Part shown: positions 27,050 through 34,826 of the stretch, piece by piece
Layout of the letters: each line of letters begins with the position of its first letter
How positions within the stretch are numbered: the first letter of the stretch is position 1
Source: RUG563 sp964423675
GTDB lineage: Bacteria; Bacillota; Clostridia; Christensenellales; Aristaeellaceae
Assembly (NCBI GenBank): GCA_964423675.1
Contig: CAYRFP010000007.1
Span: 1-57,986 of the forward strand
Direction of reading: 5' to 3'
Length of the DNA: 57,986 nt
The notes under the pieces: generated by a model
Told to the model about the DNA's origin: nothing
The model's database searches: none
The model's input: the letters and a program-made list of their open reading frames with translations, nothing else
Position numbers and translations under genes: made by a program

Positions 27050-27078
27050 TTAACAAACCGCGATTTCTATGGTATAAT
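27050..27078 (+). promoter_or_regulatory. Sigma-A promoter of the murA-recA region
   Basis: TTAACA (27050-27055), 17 bp, TATAAT (27073-27078). It faces away from the tdh promoter; the 160 bp between the two promoters hold no other recognised feature. Confidence 0.75.
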
Positions 27079-27130
27079 CAATGATGGTATGGTATTTTGC
27101 ATTTCTGTGCACAAGGGGGAACGAGGCCGA

Positions 27131-28396
27131 ATGGATTCCTACAAGCTGCTCATCACAGGCGGCATTCCGTTGGTGGGTGAAACGTATGTATCGGGCGGCA
27201 AGAACACTTCGGTGGCAGTTATTCCCGCCGTGCTGCTTTCCGACGAGCCCTGCACCATCGATAACCTGCCCGACATTGAAGACGTGCGGGTGCTGGTGGA
27301 TATTCTGCGGGAACTGGGCGCAGCCGTGGATTATGATCCGGACGGCCGGCGCATGACCGTGGATCCGCGTTCTGCAAATAGCTGCCAGGTTCCTTATCGG
27401 CAGAGTCAGCGGATGAGAGCCAGCTATTATCTGCTGGGGGCGCTGCTGGGCCGGTGCGGCCAGGCAGAGGTGGGGTATCCCGGGGGCTGCTCCATCGGCA
27501 ATCGACCGGTGGATCAGCATTTGAAAGCGTTCCGTGCGCTGGGCGCAGAGGTGGAAGAAAAAGGCGCAATTATTTATGCAAAGGGCCGGATGCTGGGCGG
27601 CGTGGTAAATTTTGACCGAATCACCGTGGGCGGCACCATCAACGCCATGCTGGCCGCCGCCAAGGCACAGGGAACCACGATTATCCACAATGCTGCCAAG
27701 GAGCCCCATATTGTTGACTTGGCCAACTTCCTCAACTCCATGGGCGGTAAGGTCAAGGGCGCAGGTACGGACACCATCCGCATCATCGGCATGCCCCGGC
27801 TGCACGGCAGCACGTACACCGTGATTCCCGATCAAATCGAAACGGGCACGCTGATGATTGCCGCTGCGGCAACGCGAGGCGATGTGACTGTTCATGGTTG
27901 CATCCCCACACATATGGAAGCATTAACGGCCAAGCTGCTGGAAATGGGTGTACAGGTCAGCGAAATGGACGATGCCATCCGGGTGCGCACAGCGCGGGGG
28001 CATCGGGCTGTAAACATCAAAACGCAAGAATATCCCGGCTTCCCAACAGATTTGCAGCAGCCCATGAGCGCCATGCTGACCCGGGCCAACGGAGACAGCA
28101 TCGTAATCGAAACGATTTTTGAATCCCGATTCAAGCATCTAATTGAAATGCAGCGGATGGGTGCTCGGGTGCGGATTCTGGATCAGACTGCCATCATCGA
28201 GGGCGTACCGGAATTGTATGGCGCGCCCGTCACGGCCACCGATCTGCGAGCTGGTGCAGCGCTGGTTATTGCCGGGCTGATGGCCAAGGGTGTAACGGAG
28301 ATTTATGAGCCTGCGTTCATCGAACGCGGTTACGAGCACATTGAGGAAAAGCTGCGCGCCCTGGGTGCGGACATCCGCCGGGAGCCGGTGGAGTGA
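27131..28396 (+). CDS. murA: UDP-N-acetylglucosamine 1-carboxyvinyltransferase
   Basis: First committed step of peptidoglycan synthesis: adds enolpyruvyl from PEP to UDP-GlcNAc; the fosfomycin target. 421 residues; K24-N25 in SGGKNTS, the catalytic cysteine C120 in PGGCSIGNRPVD (so fosfomycin-sensitive by sequence), EYPGFPTDLQQP near 300, and TDLRAGAALVIAGL near 370. ATG at 27131 has AGGGGG 11 nt upstream; the frame is open further but overlaps the promoter. Bacillota often carry two copies, MurAA and MurAB; which this is cannot be told. The J-domain gene follows after 117 nt, which contain a GC-rich stem (GAGATG/CATCTC enclosing GGGCT/AGCCC). Confidence 0.95.
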   Translation: MDSYKLLITGGIPLVGETYVSGGKNTSVAVIPAVLLSDEPCTIDNLPDIEDVRVLVDILRELGAAVDYDPDGRRMTVDPRSANSCQVPYRQSQRMRASYYLLGALLGRCGQAEVGYPGGCSIGNRPVDQHLKAFRALGAEVEEKGAIIYAKGRMLGGVVNFDRITVGGTINAMLAAAKAQGTTIIHNAAKEPHIVDLANFLNSMGGKVKGAGTDTIRIIGMPRLHGSTYTVIPDQIETGTLMIAAAATRGDVTVHGCIPTHMEALTAKLLEMGVQVSEMDDAIRVRTARGHRAVNIKTQEYPGFPTDLQQPMSAMLTRANGDSIVIETIFESRFKHLIEMQRMGARVRILDQTAIIEGVPELYGAPVTATDLRAGAALVIAGLMAKGVTEIYEPAFIERGYEHIEEKLRALGADIRREPVE

Positions 28397-28513
28397 GGAT
28401 GCTTTATTGAGATGGCGCGGAAAGGGCTCTGAAGCCCAAAGTCCATCATCTCATACTCCCAACGAAAAGCGATTTTCCCGCCATTTCCGTTCCGATCAAG
28501 GAGGTACTTGCCA

Positions 28514-29041
28514 TTGAATGCTTTTGAAGTGTTAGGGCTGACCATGGAAGCCGATCAGCAGCAGGTGCGCCAGGCGTACCGTACGCGGGTAAAGGCATGC
28601 CATCCAGATCAGTTTATCGATCAGGAGCAGCAGAAAAAGGCGCAGGAGCAGCTAATTCAATTAAATCTGGCCTATGAAGAGGCGCTGCGGCTGTCGGCCG
28701 GACGGCAGGTTGGGTTTCATGCCATGCCGGTGGATGAAGCAAAGAAAATCGCCCAGCGGCTGATGGAGCAGGGGCGCTTCGAATCCGCGCTGCTGCAGCT
28801 GGGTCGGGCCGATTACAAAGACGCTGACTGGTATTTCATTGAAGGCCAGCTTCTCATGGCAATGAAGCAATATTCCTCCGCGCATCAGGCGTTCCGGGAA
28901 GCGGTGCGGCAAAACCCGGATAACCGGGAATACCATGCCTGGGCGCTGGATGCAGCAGTGGCCATGAAAAAGCATCAGAAGTTTCCCTATCGCGTGGCGG
29001 ATTGGGCGGACGGGCTGCTGCATCCCCGCAAGAAGATGTAA
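28514..29041 (+). CDS. J-domain protein with helical C-terminus
   Basis: 175 residues. The N-terminal ~60 residues are a J domain: FEVLGLTMEADQQQVRQAYR, the HPD tripeptide in KACHPDQF (about 31-34) and a helix IV with LNLAYEEAL. J domains stimulate DnaK/Hsp70. The rest is helical with one TPR-like pair (DWYFIEGQLLMAMKQYSSAHQAFREAVRQNPDN). The start is a TTG at 28514, since AAGGAGG ends 9 nt upstream; a TTG two codons earlier is too close. It sits between murA and pgsA in the same direction and may be cotranscribed with them. A client-specific cochaperone is the likely role; the client is unknown. Confidence 0.85.
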   Translation: MNAFEVLGLTMEADQQQVRQAYRTRVKACHPDQFIDQEQQKKAQEQLIQLNLAYEEALRLSAGRQVGFHAMPVDEAKKIAQRLMEQGRFESALLQLGRADYKDADWYFIEGQLLMAMKQYSSAHQAFREAVRQNPDNREYHAWALDAAVAMKKHQKFPYRVADWADGLLHPRKKM

Positions 29042-29077
29042 CGGCCGTTTCACTTTCCTGCAGAAAGGATCCATATT

Positions 29078-29599
29078 ATGAATTTTCCCAATAAACTAAC
29101 GATTCTGCGCATTGCAATGATCCCTGCTTGCCTGGCGCTGTGGGCGCTGGGGCAGCCCGTAGGCGCGGCAGCGGTGTTCGCCCTGGCGGCGATCACCGAT
29201 TTTTTAGATGGCTATATTGCCCGAAAGCAAAACATCGTCACCACCTTTGGCAAATTTGCCGATCCAGTGGCGGATAAGGTGCTGGTGCTGACCAGCATGA
29301 TTTTCTTGGCCACTTCAGGCCGGCTTTCTCCCTGGGCGGTGGCCATTGTGGCAGCCAGAGAATTGCTGGTGGACGGGCTGCGGCTGGTGGCCGTGGGCAA
29401 AGGCGAGGTGATTGCCGCCGGCTGGCTGGGCAAAATTAAGACTAACGCGCAGATCGTCTGCGTGCTGCTGGCCATGCTGCTGCCTGCTTCGCATCTGCTC
29501 ACGATGATTGCTCAAATCGTGATGAGCCTGATGACGATTTGGAGCGGCGCGGACTATTTCTGGAAAGCCCGGAGCGTATTCCGGGATGATCTGTCATGA
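29078..29599 (+). CDS. pgsA: CDP-diacylglycerol--glycerol-3-phosphate 3-phosphatidyltransferase
   Basis: Makes phosphatidylglycerol phosphate, precursor of phosphatidylglycerol. 173 residues, membrane-embedded, with the CDP-alcohol phosphotransferase motif DG-x2-AR-x8-G-x3-D-x3-D read as DFLDGYIARKQNIVTTFGKF followed by ADPVAD (about 42-67). Four to six hydrophobic helices. ATG at 29078 after GAAAGGAT. Its stop overlaps the start of the next gene by 4 nt. The order pgsA-pncC-recA is that of Bacillus and many Bacillota. Confidence 0.95.
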   Translation: MNFPNKLTILRIAMIPACLALWALGQPVGAAAVFALAAITDFLDGYIARKQNIVTTFGKFADPVADKVLVLTSMIFLATSGRLSPWAVAIVAARELLVDGLRLVAVGKGEVIAAGWLGKIKTNAQIVCVLLAMLLPASHLLTMIAQIVMSLMTIWSGADYFWKARSVFRDDLS

Positions 29600-30066
29600 T
29601 TGAAGAAGCATTGGTGCATGCGCTGCTCACGCAGGGAAAAACCGTAGCCACCGCCGAAAGCCTGACGGCAGGGCTGGTTTCAGCCCGTATCTGCAATGTG
29701 TCCGGAGCCAGCGGCTGCTTTCTGGGCGGCGTGGCGGCGTATCAGGACATTGTAAAGGAAGAAACACTGGGGGTATCTGCGGAAATCATTCGTACCTTTT
29801 CCGCCGTCAGCGCGCCCTGCGCCCAAGCCATGGCCAAAGGCGTTCGGAAAAAGATGCACGCAGACTTTGCCCTGTCCACCACCGGCTATGCCGGGCCAAC
29901 AGGGGAAGACGTGGGGCTGGTCTATATAGGGCTTAGCACGTCCAGGGGCGAGCGGGCTTATCAGCTTCGGCTGCATGGTTCCCGTCAGGGCATTCGGCAA
30001 ATGACGGCAAATATCGCAATGTATTTATTGCAAAAGGAGATAGAAAACGATGGCAAAGAAGGCTGA
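29596..30066 (+). CDS. pncC: Nicotinamide-nucleotide amidohydrolase, CinA C-terminal domain only
   Basis: Deamidates nicotinamide mononucleotide to nicotinate mononucleotide in NAD salvage. 156 residues, only the CinA C-terminal (PncC) domain: TVATAESLTAGLVSARICNVSGAS (16-40), GGVAAYQDIVKEETLGV, STTGYAGPTGED (about 94-105). The N-terminal molybdopterin-like half found in longer CinA is absent. It overlaps pgsA by 4 nt (ATGA) and recA by 17 nt, so translation is coupled on both sides. Confidence 0.92.
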   Translation: MIEEALVHALLTQGKTVATAESLTAGLVSARICNVSGASGCFLGGVAAYQDIVKEETLGVSAEIIRTFSAVSAPCAQAMAKGVRKKMHADFALSTTGYAGPTGEDVGLVYIGLSTSRGERAYQLRLHGSRQGIRQMTANIAMYLLQKEIENDGKEG

Positions 30067-31171
30067 CAGCGGCAAGAAGGATCTGAAAAACCTGGACGCA
30101 ACCCAGCAGGAAAAGCTGCGGGCGCTGGAACAGACCCTTTCCAGCATTGAAAAGGAATTTGGCAAAGGCACGGTTATGAAGCTGGGAGAAAAGACCACCA
30201 TGCAGGTGGACGCTGTGCCCACCGGTTGCCTGGATCTGGATATGGCGCTTGGTGTAGGCGGTATTCCCCGGGGCCGCATCGTGGAAGTGTTCGGACCGGA
30301 ATCCTCCGGTAAAACCACGGTGGCGCTGCATGTGGTAGCGCAGGTTCAGAAAATGGGCGGCGCAGCAGCGTTTATTGATGCCGAGCATGCGCTGGATCCG
30401 AACTACGCAAAAAATCTGGGCGTTAACATTGACGAACTGTATGTTTCCCAGCCCAATTGCGGCGAAGACGCGCTGGAAATCGCTGAGGCGCTGCTGCGTT
30501 CCGGCGCTATTGACATCGTGGTTATTGACTCCGTAGCCGCCTTGGTTCCCCGGGCGGAAATCGATGGCGAAATGGGCGATTCCTTCGTGGGCATTCAAGC
30601 CCGGCTGATGAGCCAGGCCATGCGCAAACTCACCGGCGTGGTGGCCAAAACCAACGCCATCGCCCTGTTTATTAACCAGATCCGCGAAAAGGTAGGCGTT
30701 ATGTACGGCAATCCCGAAACCACGCCAGGCGGTCGAGCGCTGAAATTCTATGCTTCCGTGCGGCTGGACGTGCGCCGGGGCGAGCAGCTGAAAAATGGCA
30801 GCGAAGCAATTGGCAACCGCACGAAGGTCAAGGTGGTCAAAAACAAGGTAGCTCCCCCTTTCCGCACCTGCGAGTTCGACCTGATCTACGGCCAGGGCAT
30901 CTCCCGGGAGGGTTCGCTGCTGGATATGGCTGTAGCCAAGGAAATCATCCAGAAAAGCGGCGCCTGGTTCTCCTATAAAGATCAGCGCATCGGCCAGGGC
31001 CGGGACAATGCCCGCATGTTCCTCAAGGAGCATCCCGAAATCGCCGATGAAGTGGAAGAAGCGCTGCGCAGCCTGATGGCGGCGCAGACCACCCCCGTGC
31101 CCAGCGCAGCGGATGAGGATATTCCCGAAATGAACCCTGATCTTCCTGACGAGGATAACGATGAAGCATGA
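30050..31171 (+). CDS. recA: Recombinase RecA
   Basis: Strand-exchange protein and SOS co-protease. 373 residues: Walker A GPESSGKTT at 82-90, QPNCGEDALEIAE, Walker B VVIDSVAALVP, loop L1/L2 region with GDSFVGIQARLMSQAMRKL and NQIREKVGVMYGNPETTPGGRALKFYASVR, and an acidic tail (EDIPEMNPDLPDEDNDEA). ATG at 30050 follows AAAGGAG inside the end of pncC. No clear LexA box was found nearby; expression may come from the murA or pgsA region. Its stop overlaps the start of the znuC-like gene by 11 nt. Confidence 0.97.
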   Translation: MAKKADSGKKDLKNLDATQQEKLRALEQTLSSIEKEFGKGTVMKLGEKTTMQVDAVPTGCLDLDMALGVGGIPRGRIVEVFGPESSGKTTVALHVVAQVQKMGGAAAFIDAEHALDPNYAKNLGVNIDELYVSQPNCGEDALEIAEALLRSGAIDIVVIDSVAALVPRAEIDGEMGDSFVGIQARLMSQAMRKLTGVVAKTNAIALFINQIREKVGVMYGNPETTPGGRALKFYASVRLDVRRGEQLKNGSEAIGNRTKVKVVKNKVAPPFRTCEFDLIYGQGISREGSLLDMAVAKEIIQKSGAWFSYKDQRIGQGRDNARMFLKEHPEIADEVEEALRSLMAAQTTPVPSAADEDIPEMNPDLPDEDNDEA

Positions 31172-31898
31172 ACAAGCCCAGGGCGGATGCTCCCTGTGCC
31201 GAATTGAACTGAGCCATGTAGGCGTTTCCATTGGCGGCGAAAGCCTTTTGCAGGACATCAGCTTCCACATTCACTGCGGCCAGCTGACCGCTTTGGTGGG
31301 GCCGAACGGCGCGGGAAAAACCACGCTGATCAAGGCGCTGCTGTCTCAGGTGCCCCATACCGGGCAGATTCGCCATGTGGATGCTCATGGCCATGATTTT
31401 CCCGCTCCCCGGATCGGCTATGTGCCGCAGCAGCTTCCTTTTGACCGGGAAATGCCCATGACGGTGTGCGATCTGATGGCCGCCTGCATCAGCAAGCGGC
31501 CTGTTTGGCTGGGCGTTGGCAAGGAAACAAAAAAACAGGTAAAAAAAGCGCTGGCAGAAACCCAGGCTGACGGATTGATGAACAAGCGACTGGGCGCGCT
31601 CAGCGGCGGCGAATTGCAGCGGGTGCTGCTGGCAATGGCGCTGATGCCGCTTCCGGATCTGCTGGTGCTAGATGAGCCAGTTTCCGGCGTGGATCAAAAT
31701 GGTCTTGCTCTTTTCTTGCAGACCGTCAGTTCTCTGCGCGCCACCCATCATCTGGCGATTCTCATGGTCTCCCATGATTGGGAATTGGTTCGCCAATACG
31801 CAGACAGCGTGGTGCTGGTCAAGCAGAAGGTGTTGGAAACTGGAAAACCATCGGAGGTCTTTTCCTCCCAGGCATTTGCGGAAACATTCCATCCCTGA
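31161..31898 (+). CDS. znuC: Metal ABC transporter ATP-binding protein (ZnuC-like)
   Basis: Cytoplasmic ATPase of a zinc or manganese importer. 245 residues: Walker A VGPNGAGKTT (46-55), Q-loop VPQQLPFDREM, signature LSGGELQR (about 145-152), Walker B LLVLDEPVSGVD, H-loop VSHDW. The first 13 residues (with CSLC) are extra and may matter for metal sensing or be irrelevant. The ATG at 31161 lies inside recA with GAGGATAACG in front; the 11-nt overlap implies coupling to recA. The permease follows after 50 nt, but no substrate-binding lipoprotein is in the window, so the complex needs a partner from elsewhere. Zinc versus manganese cannot be decided. Confidence 0.88.
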   Translation: MKHEQAQGGCSLCRIELSHVGVSIGGESLLQDISFHIHCGQLTALVGPNGAGKTTLIKALLSQVPHTGQIRHVDAHGHDFPAPRIGYVPQQLPFDREMPMTVCDLMAACISKRPVWLGVGKETKKQVKKALAETQADGLMNKRLGALSGGELQRVLLAMALMPLPDLLVLDEPVSGVDQNGLALFLQTVSSLRATHHLAILMVSHDWELVRQYADSVVLVKQKVLETGKPSEVFSSQAFAETFHP

Positions 31899-31948
31899 CC
31901 CAGAAAAAAACACTTCTCCGTGAAATCTAACGACAGGAGGCTGCCGAT

Positions 31949-32788
31949 TTGACAGCGATTTACCAGGTAATAGACGCGTTGCTGCCCTTCGAATGCTTTC
32001 GAATGGGGTTTATGAAAAACGCGCTGCTGGCCATGCTGCTGCTCACGCCCTTGTTGGCGTTGCTGGGCACAATGGCAGTGAACCGGCGCATGGCGTTTTT
32101 TTCTGATGCGCTGGGGCATAGCGCGCTGGCTGGCGTAGGCCTTGGATTGCTGCTTGGCGTACAAAGCGAACTGGTGAGCATGATTGTGTTCGGGGTGGTC
32201 TGGGCTGTGATGATCAGCCGCATTAACCGTACCGGCGGCGCTTCCGCGGACACCATCATCAGCGTGTTCTCCTCCACGGGCATTGCCGCAGGGCTGTTGA
32301 TTCTCTCCCGAAACGGCAGCTTCTCCCGCTATTCCTCGTTGCTGGCCGGAGACGTGCTCTCCATCGGCGAAAAGGATCTGCTTTGGCTGGCGCTTGCCCT
32401 TCCTCTTGGCGCGGCGCTTTGGGCGGTTTTGTATAACCGGCTGCTGCTCACGGCGGTGAATCCCGCTCTGGCACAAAGCCGGGGCGTGAACACAAAATGG
32501 GTGGAATATGCATTCGTATCGCTGGTGGCCGTATCGGTTATGTTGAGCATCCGCTGGGTGGGCGTATTGCTGATTAACGCCCTGCTGATTCTGCCTGCCG
32601 CCGCTGCGCGAAACGTTTCCCGCACAGCCGCGCAGCACGCGCTGCTCAGCGTAATCATTGGGCTGTTTTGCGGCGTGGCTGGGCTGGTTGCAGCATATTA
32701 TTTGGATACCGGCGTGGGCGCGGCGGTGGTGCTCTGTGCCGCCTGCTGTTATGGAATCACGCTGCCATTGCGGAAATTCTTTAAATGA
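31949..32788 (+). CDS. znuB: Metal ABC transporter permease (ZnuB-like)
   Basis: Membrane subunit of the same importer. 279 residues, about eight hydrophobic helices, with the family motifs FFSDALGHSALAGVGLG (near 50-66) and the cytoplasmic loop near SSLLAGDVLSIGEKDL. The start is TTG at 31949, 8 nt after AGGAGG; no ATG is as well placed. It is the last gene of the murA-recA-znu series, ending at a bidirectional terminator. Confidence 0.88.
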   Translation: MTAIYQVIDALLPFECFRMGFMKNALLAMLLLTPLLALLGTMAVNRRMAFFSDALGHSALAGVGLGLLLGVQSELVSMIVFGVVWAVMISRINRTGGASADTIISVFSSTGIAAGLLILSRNGSFSRYSSLLAGDVLSIGEKDLLWLALALPLGAALWAVLYNRLLLTAVNPALAQSRGVNTKWVEYAFVSLVAVSVMLSIRWVGVLLINALLILPAAAARNVSRTAAQHALLSVIIGLFCGVAGLVAAYYLDTGVGAAVVLCAACCYGITLPLRKFFK

Positions 32789-32810
32789 CGGCATCGAATA
32801 AAATGCATAT

Positions 32811-32840
32811 AAAAAAGTCAGCTTTCGTGCTGACTTTTTT
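32811..32840. terminator. Bidirectional terminator after znuB
   Basis: Perfect 12-base arms, AAAAAAGTCAGC (32811-32822) and its complement (32829-32840), with loop TTTCGT. A-run on one side and T-run on the other, so it serves both znuB (plus) and the ArsC-like gene (minus). Confidence 0.85.
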
Positions 32841-32844
32841 GTTT

Positions 32845-33189
32845 TCAGTGTGCATCCGTCCATTTCCGCCAGGTTTCCTCATCCGCGCCCAGAGTCACCT
32901 GATCGCCATTTCGAACGATAGGTGTGCGCAAAAAGCGCGGATTTTCCAGAAGACACTCCAAGATATAAGCTGCATCATCGGTATGCCCGATGGGATGGGA
33001 CAGCGTTTCCGGCGTGCGATCCACCAGCGCCTGCGCCCCTAACCGCCGGGAAAATAACTGCAATTCCCGCTGACCCAGCTTGTGCTTTTTCAAATCCAGC
33101 AGCTGATAGGGAACGCGCCGCTCCTTGAAAAAGCGTTCGGCCTTTTGCACATCAAAATTGCGCTTGAGCGCATAAATCTGGATATTCAT
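32845..33189 (-). CDS. ArsC/Spx-family protein without the catalytic cysteine
   Basis: 114 residues of the thioredoxin-like ArsC/YffB/Spx family. Where active members have GIKNCDTIKKA, this protein reads ALKRNFDVQKAERFF (7-21): the cysteine is an asparagine, so it cannot be a classical arsenate reductase. HKLGQRELQLFSRRLG and ENPRFLRTPIVRNGDQVTLG follow the family outline. The start overlaps the rsfS stop (ATGA at 33186-33189), so it is coupled to rsfS. The role is unknown; a redox-independent regulatory or binding function is possible. Last gene of the nadD-yqeK/rsfS transcript. Confidence 0.8.
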   Translation of the reverse strand: MNIQIYALKRNFDVQKAERFFKERRVPYQLLDLKKHKLGQRELQLFSRRLGAQALVDRTPETLSHPIGHTDDAAYILECLLENPRFLRTPIVRNGDQVTLGADEETWRKWTDAH

Positions 33190-33557
33190 GCCTGCGGCGC
33201 ATCCTCTTCCAGGAAGGGCAGAAGTACCTGATTCTTTCCATCCTCCCACAGCCGCTCCAGATGATAAAATTGCCGATCCTCGGGATGGAAGATATGCACC
33301 AGCACCGTGCTGTAATCCAGCACGATCCAACGCCCCTCCGCATTGCCTTCTTTCGCCCGCAACGCTACGCCCTCCATGGCCAGCTGATCATCCACTTCAT
33401 CCGCCAGAGCCTTTACCTGTAGGCTGGAACGGCCGGAGGCGATCACCATATAATCGGTGATGACGGTCATTTGCGACACATCCAGCACCTTGATATCCAC
33501 GGCTTTCTTATCATAGAGAATTTTAGCGACCCGCAGGGTCAGATTCATTTTATCCAT
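33186..33557 (-). CDS. rsfS: Ribosome silencing factor
   Basis: Binds L14 of the large subunit and blocks subunit joining when nutrients are scarce. 123 residues with the RsfS pattern: AKILYDKKAVDIKVLDVSQMTVITDYMVIASGRS (11-44), KEGNAEGRWIVLDYSTVLVHIFHPEDRQFYHLERLW (69-104). ATG at 33557 follows AAAGGAG. It comes 35 nt after the NadD-YqeK gene, the order nadD-yqeK-rsfS known from Bacillus, and overlaps the ArsC-like gene by 4 nt. Confidence 0.95.
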   Translation of the reverse strand: MDKMNLTLRVAKILYDKKAVDIKVLDVSQMTVITDYMVIASGRSSLQVKALADEVDDQLAMEGVALRAKEGNAEGRWIVLDYSTVLVHIFHPEDRQFYHLERLWEDGKNQVLLPFLEEDAPQA

Positions 33558-33592
33558 ATTCAATCTCCTTTTCTTCCGCGTTTTTTCGAATC

Positions 33593-34756
33593 CTATTTCA
33601 CTTCGGCCAACCAGGCCATTTCCTGCTGTGTTAAATGTGCTTGCAGATATTGGGCAGTTTCCTTTGCGATGGAAAAGAAGGGTCTGCCCCTGCTTTCCAG
33701 ATATTCCTGCGTCAACAGCATGGATTTTAGCGCCGCCGCCGCCAGCGATCGATCCGCCAGATAGCGGATGGCGGAAAGCCCCTCGTATTCCTCTCGGCCA
33801 GATTCTGTAGCATCCGCCACGAACACGCATAGTTCCAGGGGTGTCATGCCCGGCCGGCCAATGGTATGATTCCGGATGGCGGCCAGCACCTGCGCATCCT
33901 CCACGCCAAACTGTTTTTGTGCCACCAACGCACCCACCGGCCCATGAAGCATGGCTCCAGAAAGAAGCATCTGTGGATCGGACACCAGCCGATACTCCCG
34001 CGCCAGCTGCGCCAGCTTCTGCTGGGGCAAGCCCTTGGCGCAATCATGCAAAAGCCCTACCAGCGATGCCTTTTGAATGGGAATCCCATGAAGCGCCGCC
34101 AGACGCACCGCCTCAGACCGCACACCCAGCGTATGATGAAAGCGATGTGGATTCATCATTTCCTTCAATCGCGGCAGGAAATCAGGCTGATACAGACCAC
34201 GCTGCGCCATAAAGCACAGCACTGCCGGAGGCACACCCGGCGCGTCCTCGTATTTTTCGGTGAGAGAACGGATGAGAGTAGAGGAATAAGACAAGTTGGT
34301 TCCAGGCAGCATGGTAACCCGCGCACCGGCAGCCCGTGCCTTTTCCAGGGCTTCCTTTTCGTCTACCCCCGGCCGGGCAAAGCAAAGAAAGGAGCATTCG
34401 GCAAAAAGCCGTTTGGCGTCGCGCCAATAGGGCAGACTAATGAGCTTATCCGCCCCCAGGATCAGCGAAAATTCCGTGTTGGGATACGCCCGGCGCAGCA
34501 GCGGCAGGGTATCGCAGGTGAACCGCGCGGACGCTCCCGCATCGCTGATTGACACCCCCGTCATGCCATCCACTGCTAAGCGGCACATTTCCATCCGTGC
34601 GCTGAACAGCGCAACCGGCTCCCGATGAGCAGGATGCGCCATGGGCAGGATCACTACCTGATCCAGGCCCGTCTGTGCCATGGCCTGACGCACAATTTCC
34701 AGATGCCCCTGATGGATTGGATCAAAGGTTCCGCCTAAAACGCCCATTCGCTGCAA
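33593..34756 (-). CDS. nadD: NadD-YqeK fusion: nicotinate-nucleotide adenylyltransferase + HD hydrolase
   Basis: One 387-residue protein covering two genes that are separate in Bacillus. Residues ~1-190 are NadD (NaMN adenylyltransferase): GVLGGTFDPIHQGHLE at the front, LGADKLISLPYW, and LSYSSTLIRS near the end of the domain. Residues ~200-387 are YqeK, an HD-domain hydrolase that cleaves Ap4A symmetrically in Bacillus: HHTLGVRSEA, GLLHDCAKGLP, HGPVGA, IRNHTIGRPGM. The start is TTG at 34756, 9 nt after AGGAG; the ATG three codons upstream touches that site and cannot use it. Followed by rsfS. Covalent fusion would link NAD synthesis with dinucleoside polyphosphate disposal. Confidence 0.9.
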   Translation of the reverse strand: MQRMGVLGGTFDPIHQGHLEIVRQAMAQTGLDQVVILPMAHPAHREPVALFSARMEMCRLAVDGMTGVSISDAGASARFTCDTLPLLRRAYPNTEFSLILGADKLISLPYWRDAKRLFAECSFLCFARPGVDEKEALEKARAAGARVTMLPGTNLSYSSTLIRSLTEKYEDAPGVPPAVLCFMAQRGLYQPDFLPRLKEMMNPHRFHHTLGVRSEAVRLAALHGIPIQKASLVGLLHDCAKGLPQQKLAQLAREYRLVSDPQMLLSGAMLHGPVGALVAQKQFGVEDAQVLAAIRNHTIGRPGMTPLELCVFVADATESGREEYEGLSAIRYLADRSLAAAALKSMLLTQEYLESRGRPFFSIAKETAQYLQAHLTQQEMAWLAEVK

Positions 34757-34776
34757 GTATCTCATCTCCTAATGAT

Positions 34777-34805
34777 AGTATAACGCATTTTGGGCATTCT
34801 GAAAA
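34777..34805 (-). promoter_or_regulatory. Promoter of the nadD-rsfS operon
   Basis: Minus strand: TTTTCA (34800-34805), 17 bp, TATACT (34777-34782). The start would be near 34770, leaving about 14 nt to the TTG start; the ribosome-binding site is almost at the 5' end. Confidence 0.6.
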
Positions 34806-34826
34806 GAGGGGGAAGGAGAGAAAAAC

